From contig JAZOMO010000038.1 in assembly GCA_045654025.1 (NCBI GenBank), positions 1-38,168 on the forward strand: a stretch of 38,168 nucleotides of DNA. Direction: 5' to 3'. Below, in pieces: positions 15,778-23,682 of the stretch. Below the pieces are notes generated by a model. That model was given only the letters and a program-made list of their open reading frames with translations. It was not told the origin of the DNA and ran no database searches. The translations under genes and the position numbers were made by a program. Position 1 is the stretch's first letter. Every line of letters starts with the position of its first letter. Origin of the DNA: Scatosoma sp045654025 (GTDB lineage: Bacteria > Bacillota > Clostridia > Christensenellales > Borkfalkiaceae).

Positions 15778-17082
15778 TCAGCCATCAATAGGCAAGCGCA
15801 CGACGACCTCCAAGCCGTCCTCCTCTTCCGAAGTGAGCTGCAGACTACCGCCAAGCCGTTCTGCGCTCTCCAACATCGCAGTGAGTCCAAAACCCTTCTT
15901 CAGCTTTCCTACGTCAACGCCGCAACCGTTGTCGGAAACCAGCAGTTTTACCTGCCCGAATTCCGGTTTTAACTCCACCCAAAACGCCGTTGCGCCGCCA
16001 TGGCGCAAACCGTTGGAAATGCACTCCTTTAAGGCGTTGCACAGCATTCTGTCCTTAGCGGCAGACACGGTGACGTCCTCGATTTCATAACGAATGGAAA
16101 TCCCCGTGCAAAGCGCCGATTCCTCAATCACCTTGGTCAGTTCTGCTTTCAGCGTTCCCTTTGCGGTGTTGCCCGAAAGCACGTGTACGCTTTCACGCAG
16201 CTGCTCCAAAGCATTCTTCGCCTGCAGATTCGCCGCAATCAGCTTGACCTTCGCGTCGTCAGGATTCTTGTCAATAACAAGCTTCGCCGCCTCCGTCTGC
16301 ATAATGACGGTGGTAATGGAATGTCCTGCCGTATCGTGAATCTCCTTTGCAATACGCTGTCTTTCTTCCAAAGCCGTCGCTTCGGCAAGCGAATCATACG
16401 CCTTTTCCAGTTCACTACGGCTCTCACTCAGTTCCGTCAACGCTTTATCCAGCTTTAGATACTGTCGATAAAAGCTCAAGGCGAAATTCATCAAGAAGAA
16501 ATGCGCCACCAACGCAACCAGCGCCCAAACAGAGTCGGAAATAACGACGGCGTAAGGCAAATCCGTACTGCCACGCCAAAGACCCATCGCCAGTGAGTAC
16601 GAGGTAATGTAAACCGGAATAGAGAAAATAAACACCAACAACTTGTAAACAGGGTTTCTTGAAGTCAGATAATACCCCGAAAGGATAATGATATACAAAA
16701 AGATGAGGTAGTTCGACCCTGTGACCGCAATCATTGCCACCGAGGAAACCATCTCCAAAACAATGCAGCCAATCTTCATCGGCAAGCTCTTCGCCAAAAA
16801 CAAACGTACTGCATTCGCGATGGTCAATATGCCGCTGGCGATAATCAGCGCCGCCAACCGCTGAGGAAAAGCGCTCCCCTCTATCGGCAGTTTTCTTTGC
16901 GAAAACACCTCGACGAACAGCAGCACCTCCGTCATGACGATGAGAATATACGTCAAGACCTTTGCAATAGAGAATACCTGTCGTTCTGTCTTCCAGTCGA
17001 TTTTCTTTTCCAGGAACTTATAGAACCTGCTCTGTTTCAGTTTTTCCGTCAACGAGCTGCTCTGCGGATCATTCTTTCCCAT
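15778..17082 (-). CDS. Membrane sensor histidine kinase (HisKA_3 type)
   Basis: A 434-residue kinase with five to six membrane segments in residues 40-210, a short coiled linker, a HisKA_3 box ERQRIAKEIHDTAGHS with the phosphoacceptor His near residue 248, and an ATPase domain with NALKECISNGLRHGG, DNGCGVD and GFGLTAMLE. The frame is open further upstream, but ATG at 17082 follows GGAGGG and is chosen; this overlaps the end of radC by 14 bp. With no extracellular domain, the stimulus may be sensed in or near the membrane, as in DesK-like kinases. It pairs with the response regulator downstream. Confidence 0.93.
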   Translation of the reverse strand: MGKNDPQSSSLTEKLKQSRFYKFLEKKIDWKTERQVFSIAKVLTYILIVMTEVLLFVEVFSQRKLPIEGSAFPQRLAALIIASGILTIANAVRLFLAKSLPMKIGCIVLEMVSSVAMIAVTGSNYLIFLYIIILSGYYLTSRNPVYKLLVFIFSIPVYITSYSLAMGLWRGSTDLPYAVVISDSVWALVALVAHFFLMNFALSFYRQYLKLDKALTELSESRSELEKAYDSLAEATALEERQRIAKEIHDTAGHSITTVIMQTEAAKLVIDKNPDDAKVKLIAANLQAKNALEQLRESVHVLSGNTAKGTLKAELTKVIEESALCTGISIRYEIEDVTVSAAKDRMLCNALKECISNGLRHGGATAFWVELKPEFGQVKLLVSDNGCGVDVGKLKKGFGLTAMLESAERLGGSLQLTSEEEDGLEVVVRLPIDG

Positions 17083-17791
17083 AATTTCCCTCCGCCAGCA
17101 GTTGTCGTATCGAGCAGGTACGGCTGATACCGCCCAGTTCGCCCTCTTTGTAAAAGCTATATACCCCGTCATAGCCGCATACGACGTGATCGCAAAGGAG
17201 CAGGTTATTAAAGCTACACATCCATTGAATCTGCTTGGTCATTTCGCGATCCGCCTGCGAGGGATTTGACCTTGCGCTGGGGTGGTTGTGTACCACCACG
17301 ACGCCAGCCACGCCGCGCACCGCCAAGATAGCGGTCATCTCCTCAGGCGTGACGGTGGCAAAGTCCTGCGCCTTTGCCGAAAAGCGTCTGCGTTGCAGAA
17401 TTTTTCCCGAACGGTCCACCAAGAAGCAATCCAGCACTTCTTCCTGCAGGTAGCAATATTCACGATAGACGTAGGCGGAAAACTCATCGTGTTCGTACAT
17501 ACTGGGGAAGCGGTCACGGTATTCCGCGTAATAGCGTTCGCAGAACGTACCGATACATCTGAGGTACGCTGCCAAGGACTCCCCTACGCCATCCACCTCT
17601 TTCAGCTGTCGCACGGATGCGCCCAGCACGGCGGGTACAGACCCAAACTGAGCCAGCAATCGATGTGCCACGTCGTTGGTATTCATTCTAGGCACGGCGT
17701 TAAAGAGCAATGCCTCCAACACTTCGTGTTCCGGCAAACCGCCCATTCCCAGCTTTGCAATTAACCGCTTTCTATGTCCTGCGTGTTCCAC
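17069..17791 (-). CDS. radC: RadC family JAB-domain protein
   Basis: A 240-residue member of the RadC family. It has an N-terminal helix-hairpin-helix-like region (VRQLKEVDGVGESLAAYLRC near residues 60-80) and a JAB/MPN metalloprotease-like domain carrying VVVVHNHPSARSNPSQAD, the full HxH...S...D zinc motif, then LLLCDHVVCG. Despite the name, a role in DNA repair is unproven; the domain is a predicted metal hydrolase. It is the first gene of an operon with a histidine kinase, a response regulator and a HAD phosphatase. Confidence 0.93.
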   Translation of the reverse strand: MEHAGHRKRLIAKLGMGGLPEHEVLEALLFNAVPRMNTNDVAHRLLAQFGSVPAVLGASVRQLKEVDGVGESLAAYLRCIGTFCERYYAEYRDRFPSMYEHDEFSAYVYREYCYLQEEVLDCFLVDRSGKILQRRRFSAKAQDFATVTPEEMTAILAVRGVAGVVVVHNHPSARSNPSQADREMTKQIQWMCSFNNLLLCDHVVCGYDGVYSFYKEGELGGISRTCSIRQLLAEGNYGKE

Positions 17792-17827
17792 CTGCCACCT
17801 CGTTCATTTACCATAAAATATGCCTAT

Positions 17828-17856
17828 ATTTTACCATACTTTTTCCAAAATGTCAA
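17828..17856 (-). promoter_or_regulatory. Sigma-A promoter for radC-kinase-regulator-HAD
   Basis: On the minus strand TTGACA (17856-17851), 17 nt, TAAAAT (17833-17828). The start codon is 36 nt further, after GAGGTGG. Confidence 0.85.
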
Positions 17857-17926
17857 AGGCAAAGCCAAAAAACCCGCGTCTGTGAAAAAATTTTTCCTGT
17901 TTTTTTGAAAAATTTGCGTAAAAGAG

Positions 17927-17955
17927 TGGAAATTCACAGCGTTTTCAGGTAGAAT
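17927..17955 (+). promoter_or_regulatory. Candidate sigma-A promoter for the dipeptidase gene
   Basis: TGGAAA (17927-17932), 17 nt, TAGAAT (17950-17955), giving a leader of about 35 nt. The match is moderate. Confidence 0.55.
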
Positions 17956-17996
17956 AGAAGTAGGAATAATATTCGATAACTACACGAGGTATTTTT

Positions 17997-19361
17997 ATGC
18001 ATATCACCGAACGTTATTTTGATGAAACCGTGGACTTTATCGCCGAAATTTTGCGATACGATTCTTCGATGAAAGCGGCAGAGGAAAACGCCCCCTTTGG
18101 GAAAGAGGTTGCCGCCTGTCTGCAAGCATTCTTGGCAAAAGCGGAAAGCTTTGGCTTTGAAACGAAAAACTACGACAACTACGTCGGCGAGGTCATCTTC
18201 GGCGAAGGCGAGCCGTTTGCGATTTTGGCGCACCTCGACGTCGTACCTGCAGGGGACGGCTGGACGTATCCCCCGTTTGGCGGCGTGATTAACGACGACG
18301 TATCTTCGACGGGCGTGAAGGGCAAAAAGATTTGGGGCAGAGGCGCACTGGACGACAAGGGCCCTGCCGTCTGCTGTCTGTACGCCATGAAAGCGTTGAA
18401 GGACGAAGGCATCGTTCCCAACCGCCAAATCCGTTTAATCCTTGGCTGCAACGAGGAAAGCGGCTGGAAATGCATCGAACATTATAACAAAGTGGCAACG
18501 ATGCCGAAAGAGGGCTTTACGCCCGATGCGGACTTCCCCGTCATCTATGCGGAAAAGGGGATTTTGCATTTCACGTTGCACTTCCCTATCGCAAACGCCC
18601 CCTTCAAGACCCTGACCGCAGGCGAGCGTGTCAATATGGTCTGCAGTAAGGCAACGGCGCTTTTGACTAAAGAAGCAGGCGGCCAGCTTTCTCTGTACGA
18701 CGGCTTTACGGAATGTTTCTACGACAACACGACGGGCTATCTGACCACCTACGGCAAGTCCGCGCACGCCTCCACCCCCGACCAAGGCGAGAACGCCCTG
18801 GAAAAGCTGATGGCATTTTTTGCCACCGTCAACGACGATTGCAAAGAGGCGTACGAGATTGCGTTTTTAGACCGCTACGGCGTGAGAGAACTGCAGGACG
18901 AAACGGGCAGATTGACGATGTCGCCCAACCTTGCGCGGTATGAAGACGGCGTATTGCATATCACGGTAGACGTCCGTTTCCCTTCCACACACAAAAAAGA
19001 AGAGGTGCTTGGCGCGTTTGAAGCGCACGGCGTTCAGTATACGGTGGAAAGTTATCAAGCCCCCCTCTACAACAACCCGAATGGGAAGCTGATTCGCACC
19101 CTGCTTGGCGTATATGACGAGTGTATGGGCACGACCAGTCAGCCGATTGCTATCGGCGGCGGCACGTACGCGAGAGCCCTCGAAAACGGTTGCGGTTTTG
19201 GCCCAGAAGTTCCCGGCGAAGTCAGCACTATTCACCAGCCCAACGAGTTCGTTTCCTTCGAGCGGATTGCCCTGATGAACAAGGTCTATTACGAGGCGAT
19301 TCTCCGCACCACCTGCGAGGAAAAATACCATGTTGCGACGATAAAAATCACGCGCAAATAA
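17997..19361 (+). CDS. Sapep/PepV-type M20 dipeptidase
   Basis: A 454-residue cytoplasmic metallopeptidase of the M20 family, like PepV of lactobacilli and Sapep of staphylococci, which cleave dipeptides using two metal ions. Metal ligands lie in AILAHLDVVPAGDGW, GRGALDDKGPAV, GCNEESGWKC, DADFPVIYAEKG and the C-terminal TIHQPNEF; GGGTYAR near residue 388 is also typical. There is no signal peptide. GAGG precedes the ATG. It is monocistronic, between its own promoter and a terminator. Confidence 0.93.
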   Translation: MHITERYFDETVDFIAEILRYDSSMKAAEENAPFGKEVAACLQAFLAKAESFGFETKNYDNYVGEVIFGEGEPFAILAHLDVVPAGDGWTYPPFGGVINDDVSSTGVKGKKIWGRGALDDKGPAVCCLYAMKALKDEGIVPNRQIRLILGCNEESGWKCIEHYNKVATMPKEGFTPDADFPVIYAEKGILHFTLHFPIANAPFKTLTAGERVNMVCSKATALLTKEAGGQLSLYDGFTECFYDNTTGYLTTYGKSAHASTPDQGENALEKLMAFFATVNDDCKEAYEIAFLDRYGVRELQDETGRLTMSPNLARYEDGVLHITVDVRFPSTHKKEEVLGAFEAHGVQYTVESYQAPLYNNPNGKLIRTLLGVYDECMGTTSQPIAIGGGTYARALENGCGFGPEVPGEVSTIHQPNEFVSFERIALMNKVYYEAILRTTCEEKYHVATIKITRK

Positions 19362-19380
19362 TAAAAAAACGATAAAAAAT

Positions 19381-19403
19381 CCCCGATTTTTCGGGGGTTT
19401 TTC
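19381..19403 (+). terminator. Intrinsic terminator of the dipeptidase gene
   Basis: CCCCGATTTTTCGGGGG forms a compact hairpin followed by TTTTTCATTTTT. Confidence 0.85.
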
Positions 19404-19443
19404 ATTTTTGAGGGTGAATTGAAAACGAGTGCGGCGATGTACT

Positions 19444-19576
19444 AAAAGGCTCCCTTGTGTAAAGGGAGCTGTCAGCACGGCTGACTGAGGGATTGTTGTT
19501 TCGTTATCTAAGTGGTATCTTTTTACAATCCCACCACCGCAAGCGGTCCCCCTCCCTTTGCACAAGGGAGGCTTTT
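19444..19576. repeat. MITE-like inverted-repeat element, copy 2
   Basis: The reverse orientation of the element at 5794-5922: it opens with AAAAGGCTCCCTTGTG and closes with the complement of AAAAGCCTCCCTTGTGC. The internal CCGCTTGCGGTGGTGGGATTG (here on the minus strand) is also shared with the half copy at 23394-23441. The middle differs from copy 1, so the arms are better kept than the core. Confidence 0.75.
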
Positions 19577-19708
19577 ACGGCGCCAGCTCCCTCCAAGAGA
19601 GAGCCGTTTTACCCTCGAAAAGCTTACAAAGTTATACACAATTTTTTCAAGTTTTTTTGGAAAAATACGAAAGAAAATAAATATTGTGAAAATTGAATGA
19701 AAAATTGA

Positions 19709-19737
19709 TTGACATAATTTGGTTTGTATTCTATAAT
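19709..19737 (+). promoter_or_regulatory. Sigma-A promoter of the surface-protein operon
   Basis: TTGACA (19709-19714), 17 nt, TATAAT (19732-19737): a full consensus match. The start is predicted near 19744, leaving a leader of about 97 nt. Between 19577 and 19708 I see only AT-rich sequence and no gene. Confidence 0.88.
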
Positions 19738-19751
19738 GTTGCTATCTATAT

Positions 19752-19785
19752 TTATTGTACGCGCACGTGTACATACGTACAATAT
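19752..19785 (+). promoter_or_regulatory. Palindrome in the surface operon leader
   Basis: TATTGTACG (19753-19761) and CGTACAATA (19776-19784) are perfect 9-bp inverted repeats flanking CGCACGTGTACATA. The palindrome begins about 10 nt after the predicted transcription start, so it may be a repressor operator or a 5' mRNA hairpin. Confidence 0.6.
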
Positions 19786-19840
19786 ATAGAGTTATCCACA
19801 AAAAACGAAAAAATATTTTATAACAAAGGAGAAAAAACCT

Positions 19841-22411
19841 ATGTTGAATGTAAGAGTAAAAAAAGCACTACTCACCATTCTAACGGCGTGCCTGACGGTA
19901 CTGATGATGGTCGGCGCGGTTTTGGGCTTCACCCCTGCCACGCAACCCGTTAAAGCAGATACCGTAAAGCAATTCACTAAGGTAACCACCGCACCCGCCG
20001 ACTGGTCTGGTACGTACCTGATCGTTTACGAGGATGGCAAAGTTGCCTTTAACGGCTCGCTTACGAAGTTAGATGCTGCTAAAAACAACGTTTCGGTTAC
20101 CATTACCAACGGAGTTATTGCTTATAGCGATGATTTAAATGGTAAAACCTTCACGATTGCAAAAAGCAGCTCGAACTACACAATTAAATCCGCCAGCGGC
20201 TATAATATTGGTCAAACAAGCAACGCGAATGGTTTAAAGTCAAGCACCTCTACGACCTACGCAAATACCTTGAGTATCAATAACGATGGTTCCGTCAATT
20301 TCGTTTCTGGCGGTGCTTATTTGCGTTTTAACGCTGGTACCAACGACATGCGTTTCCGTTATTATAAGTCTTCTTCTTACACGGGACAAAAAGCTATTCA
20401 TCTTTACGAGTATGAAGAGATTACTTCTGGCGGCGAAGGCCCTACGGAATGTCAGCACCCCAATGCGTACGAAAAATACGAAATCGCGAACGGCCAACAT
20501 ACCTGGCAACGTGTCTGCGATGATTGTAACAGCGTTTTAGAGACAGGCACTACAGAGGCTTGTGCAACGGAAAACTGGGCATGGAACACCGAAAACGGTA
20601 AACACAGCCGTATCGGCGAATGCGATACCTGTGGTGCAGAGATGACAGAATCTGGCAACTGTACGGTTTCCAACGCAACCGAATATGTAAGCGTAAGCGA
20701 CAAGAAACATAATGCTATCGGCACTTGTGATATCTGTGGTAACCCTACGGAAGTTTCCGAAGACTGCGTTTATACTAAGACCGCCGAGGACGACAATGGC
20801 GTTACGTATGAATGCGAAAGCTGTGACAACACCTATACCAACCTTAAGTATACGATTACCTTCCACGTTCCTTTTGGCGTCGCTCCCGTCGCGGCAAGAC
20901 GTGTAGAACAAGGCAAAATCGAAGATTTGCCCGTAGCAAACGTTGACGACGAGAAATACACCTTTGCTGGTTGGACCACTGAAGGCGGATACGAAGGCAC
21001 CACCAGCCCTGCTATCTATGCAAGCTATACCATGGGCGAGGAAAACGTTGACCTGTATGCGCTGTATACCTATACGGAAGGTTCTACCGAAACCGGCTAC
21101 GTAAAAGTCACCGCCGCAAATCAGTTGGCGGTTAACGACACGATTGTTATCGCCGCAAACGGATTTAACAAAGCACTCGGTGCAGACAGAGGCAACAATC
21201 GCGAGGCGGCAGCTATTACCAAAGAAGGCGATACTATAACTTTTGAAGAATCTGCAGGTGTACAATTGATTACACTGGAAGAAGGTGCGGTTGACGGAAC
21301 GTTTGCATTCAAGACGGATGATGGCTATTTGTACGCGGCAAGCTCTGGTAGCAACCAATTAAAAGTAAAAGCTGCATTAGACGTTAATGGTTCTTGGAAG
21401 ATTGAAATTAACAATGGCGTAGCTACTATCAAAGCACCTGAATCTAGCAATAGAAGCTGGGTACGTTATAACTCTACAAACAATCCCCCTATCTTCTCTT
21501 GCTATACCAGCGGACAAGCAGACGTTTGCATTTATAAGTTGGTAAGCGGAACGACCTACTACGTTACGGATTTGGAAATTTCAGGCTCGAACGCAGGCGC
21601 GGATCTTGAACCTAAAATCGTTTCTGCAAACTTGACCCTTGGGAAAGAGTTGGTTGTAAACTACAAGGTATCTATGCACGATTCGTTCGCAGATGCTGAA
21701 ATGACCTTCACGATGAACGGCAAAACCACCACCGTAACAGGTTCTTACGACGAAGAAGGCAACGTTTACGTTTATTCCATTGCAATCGCTCCTCAGTACA
21801 TGAGCGCGAACATCTCTGCAGTGCTTACGTATAATGGCGAGGAGTTGGTAAGCAAGGATACCTACAGCGTTCTTGAATATGCAAACTACTGGCTTGACAA
21901 CACCACTGGCGAAGAAATGACCAACCTTTTGAACGCCCTGCTTCAATACGGTGCGGCGGCTCAGATGTACAAGGACGTTGACACGGATAACCTTGTTGCA
22001 AACCTTGAAAACCTCGGCGAAGTACCCGAAGATAGCAACGACGCTTCGTTGGTATCTGAGGTTGCTAAAGAAAACCGTGGCGTTTCCTTCAAGAGCGCAG
22101 GCGTAAGCTTCAGCTCTGACAACAAGATTTTCGTAAGATTGACCAACTACGATGAAAGCGTTAAGTTGACGGTAAACGGCGTGGACGTAACCCTTAACGG
22201 CGCTATCTACTACACCGAAGGCTTGTTGGCAACTCAGTTCGGCGAAACGTTCACGTTCGTACTCTCCTACGACGGAGTTGTGATGCAGACCTTGACCTAC
22301 AGTGTAAACGCATATGCTTACACGCTTCAGGATAGCGAAAATGCAGATATGGCTAACTTGGCAATTGCGCTGTACAACTACGGCGCAGCTGCAGAAGCTT
22401 ACGCAAACTAA
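19841..22411 (+). CDS. Large secreted modular surface protein
   Basis: An 856-residue exported protein. Residues 1-40 are a signal peptide (KKALLTILTACLTVLMMVG, cleavage likely after VKA). Then come a beta-rich module (about 42-200, with WSGTYLIVYEDGKVAFNG and MRFRYYKSSSYTGQKAIHLY); four Cys-x-x-Cys modules (about 205-345, such as CDDC, CDTCG, CDICG, CESCD); an InlB-type repeat (about 346-420, KYTFAGWTTEGGYEG); a second beta module (about 420-555); and a C-terminal region with YSVLEYANYWLDN and two LLQYGAAAQMY/ALYNYGAAAEAY helices. It lacks LPXTG, a transmembrane anchor and recognisable catalytic residues, so it is probably a binding or structural surface protein. AAAGGAG sets the start. Confidence 0.85.
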   Translation: MLNVRVKKALLTILTACLTVLMMVGAVLGFTPATQPVKADTVKQFTKVTTAPADWSGTYLIVYEDGKVAFNGSLTKLDAAKNNVSVTITNGVIAYSDDLNGKTFTIAKSSSNYTIKSASGYNIGQTSNANGLKSSTSTTYANTLSINNDGSVNFVSGGAYLRFNAGTNDMRFRYYKSSSYTGQKAIHLYEYEEITSGGEGPTECQHPNAYEKYEIANGQHTWQRVCDDCNSVLETGTTEACATENWAWNTENGKHSRIGECDTCGAEMTESGNCTVSNATEYVSVSDKKHNAIGTCDICGNPTEVSEDCVYTKTAEDDNGVTYECESCDNTYTNLKYTITFHVPFGVAPVAARRVEQGKIEDLPVANVDDEKYTFAGWTTEGGYEGTTSPAIYASYTMGEENVDLYALYTYTEGSTETGYVKVTAANQLAVNDTIVIAANGFNKALGADRGNNREAAAITKEGDTITFEESAGVQLITLEEGAVDGTFAFKTDDGYLYAASSGSNQLKVKAALDVNGSWKIEINNGVATIKAPESSNRSWVRYNSTNNPPIFSCYTSGQADVCIYKLVSGTTYYVTDLEISGSNAGADLEPKIVSANLTLGKELVVNYKVSMHDSFADAEMTFTMNGKTTTVTGSYDEEGNVYVYSIAIAPQYMSANISAVLTYNGEELVSKDTYSVLEYANYWLDNTTGEEMTNLLNALLQYGAAAQMYKDVDTDNLVANLENLGEVPEDSNDASLVSEVAKENRGVSFKSAGVSFSSDNKIFVRLTNYDESVKLTVNGVDVTLNGAIYYTEGLLATQFGETFTFVLSYDGVVMQTLTYSVNAYAYTLQDSENADMANLAIALYNYGAAAEAYAN

Positions 22412-22423
22412 CGAAGGAGGAAT

Positions 22424-22549
22424 ATGAATATGAAAAACGTTTACGAAGTATTAGAAATCTCCCTCGTTAACTTCAGCGAGGACATCGTCACCGAAAGCAT
22501 CCCTGGTACTTTCAACGGCGATGAACAAGTATTCGGGGAAGATTTCTAA
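22424..22549 (+). CDS. 41-residue acidic peptide of unknown function
   Basis: An unannotated small gene lying 12 nt after the surface protein and 3 nt before the lipoprotein. GAAGGAGG stands 4 nt before the first ATG (22424); a second in-frame ATG at 22430 is possible. The product begins MNMKNVYEVLEISLVNFSED, continues IVTESIPGTFNGDEQV and ends FGEDF. It has nine Asp/Glu against one Lys, no signal peptide and no cysteine. The outline (short, a hydrophobic/acidic alternation, an ED-I-V-T-x-S core, an acidic tail) reminds me of small proteins seen beside large exported proteins in gut anaerobes, but I know of no assigned function. The excellent ribosome binding site and tight packing argue it is translated. 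Confidence 0.72.
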   Translation: MNMKNVYEVLEISLVNFSEDIVTESIPGTFNGDEQVFGEDF

Positions 22550-22552
22550 ATA

Positions 22553-23320
22553 ATGGTAATTAACCCCTGGAAACGTGCCGTAAACACAATCAAGCGATGT
22601 TTTAGGACCTTGCCTTTGGCGGCTCTAATCTGCGCCTTGTTTTTGGGATTTGGCAGTTGTAAAGACGTTGAACCTGATGGTTCATCTTCCACCCCGCCCT
22701 ATTCCTCTACGGATACTGATTCTTCTGCCTCGTCCAATTCGTCGGATAGTTCATCCTCGTCCAGTTTGGACAGTTCGTCCTCGGATAGTTCCGATAGCTC
22801 GGATAACTCGTCCAGTTCGGACGGTAGTAGCGATGACTCGTCCTCAAACGACAGCAGCAGCGAAAGCAGTAGCAACAGCGGCGACGAGGAATTGCCTGAC
22901 AGCTCCACCGCAAGCGACAGCAGCAGCGAAAGCAGTAGTAACAGCGGCGACGAGGAATTGCCTGACAGTTCCACCGCAAGCGACAGCAGCAACGAAAGCA
23001 GTAGTAACAGCGGCGACGAAGAATTGCCTGACAGTTCCACCGCAAGCGACAGCAGCAGCGAAAGCGGCGGCAACAGCGGCGACGAAGAATTGCCTGACAG
23101 TTCCACCGCAAACGACAGCAGCAGCGAAAGCAGTAGCAACAGCGGCGACGAGGAATTGCCTGACAGCTCCACCGCAAGCGACAGCAGCAGTGAAAACGGC
23201 GGCAACAGCGGCGATGAGGAATTGCCTGACAGTTCCACCGCAAGCGACAGCAGCAGCGAAAACAGCGGCAACAGCGAAAGTAGTAGCGGCGGCATCGAGT
23301 TGCCCGATCAACCCTTTTGA
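22553..23320 (+). CDS. Ser/Asp-repeat lipoprotein
   Basis: A 255-residue predicted lipoprotein. The N-terminus has basic residues, a hydrophobic stretch TLPLAALICALFLGFGSC and a lipobox-like FGSC with Cys36 as acylation site; Phe at -3 is unusual. Residues 45-100 are almost only Ser and Asp, like the stalk of staphylococcal Sdr proteins. Residues 100-242 are six 22-residue repeats built on NSGDEELPDSSTASDSSSES, ending GGIELPDQPF. No globular domain, LPXTG or C-terminal anchor follows, so it appears to be a lipid-anchored flexible acidic stalk. It starts 3 nt after the 41-residue peptide without a strong ribosome binding site, suggesting translational coupling. Confidence 0.8.
   Translation: MVINPWKRAVNTIKRCFRTLPLAALICALFLGFGSCKDVEPDGSSSTPPYSSTDTDSSASSNSSDSSSSSSLDSSSSDSSDSSDNSSSSDGSSDDSSSNDSSSESSSNSGDEELPDSSTASDSSSESSSNSGDEELPDSSTASDSSNESSSNSGDEELPDSSTASDSSSESGGNSGDEELPDSSTANDSSSESSSNSGDEELPDSSTASDSSSENGGNSGDEELPDSSTASDSSSENSGNSESSSGGIELPDQPF
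22851..23276 (+). repeat. Tandem 66-bp coding repeats
   Basis: Six full units of exactly 66 bp begin at 22851, 22917, 22983, 23049, 23115 and 23181, followed by a partial unit to about 23276. AATTGCCTGACAG recurs in register in each. Units differ by few bases, mostly silent or Ser/Gly/Asn changes, as expected of an array that expands and contracts. Confidence 0.9.
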
Positions 23321-23347
23321 TAAAAGGCGTTATCAAACCTAATAAAA

Positions 23348-23377
23348 AAATGCGTGGCCATGCGCCACGCATTTTTG
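23348..23377 (+). terminator. Intrinsic terminator of the surface operon
   Basis: ATGCGTGGC, CAT loop, GCGCCACGCAT, then TTTTTGTTTT; the preceding A run allows some activity on the minus strand. Confidence 0.88.
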
Positions 23378-23393
23378 TTTTGCCTCATAAGCT

Positions 23394-23441
23394 GCCTCCC
23401 TTGTGCAAAGGGCGGGGAACCGCTTGCGGTGGTGGGATTGT
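23394..23441. repeat. Left half of the MITE-like element, copy 3
   Basis: GCCTCCCTTGTGCAAAGG followed by ACCGCTTGCGGTGGTGGGA matches one arm of the elements at 5794-5922 and 19444-19576. The opposite arm is missing; another repeat family begins about 20 bp further on. Confidence 0.7.
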
Positions 23442-23461
23442 TCCCATTACACAGCACTCAC

Positions 23462-23669
23462 GTAGGGGCGACCATTGGTCGCCCGCATTTTTTTTGGTGG
23501 GAAACCCCCTCCCATACGCCTTACCTCGCACGTATAAATGGAATTATAAAAACTCGTCGGAAGTAAACTCCCGACCTGCAATTTTGCCCTCGGTGAAACT
23601 TCATTTGTGGCACCCGTCACAAACTTCACCTCTCCTCCCCTAAGGCGGGCAACCACTGGTTGCCCCTAC
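23462..23669. repeat. 208-bp inverted-repeat element (GGGGCGACC family)
   Basis: The left end GTAGGGGCGACCATTGG (23462 on) and right end CCACTGGTTGCCCCTAC (to 23669) are inverted repeats matching at about 22 of 25 positions. Each end is itself a hairpin. Such GGGGCGACC ends are familiar from intergenic repeats of several phyla. No protein is encoded inside. Confidence 0.7.
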
Positions 23670-23682
23670 AATCTGCCGGGAA

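Noticed and set aside
17083..17172. Longer N-terminus for the histidine kinase
   Set aside because: The extra 30 residues overlap radC coding sequence and lack a ribosome site, while GGAGGG precedes the ATG at 17082.
23050..23320. Sortase anchor in the Ser/Asp protein
   Set aside because: ELPDSS is not LPXTG and no hydrophobic segment or basic tail follows; the lipobox at the N-terminus explains anchoring.
22650..23372. Four long frames in other phases across the lipoprotein repeats
   Set aside because: A 66-bp in-phase repeat opens all frames alike; only the frame with a signal peptide and lipobox has a sensible start.
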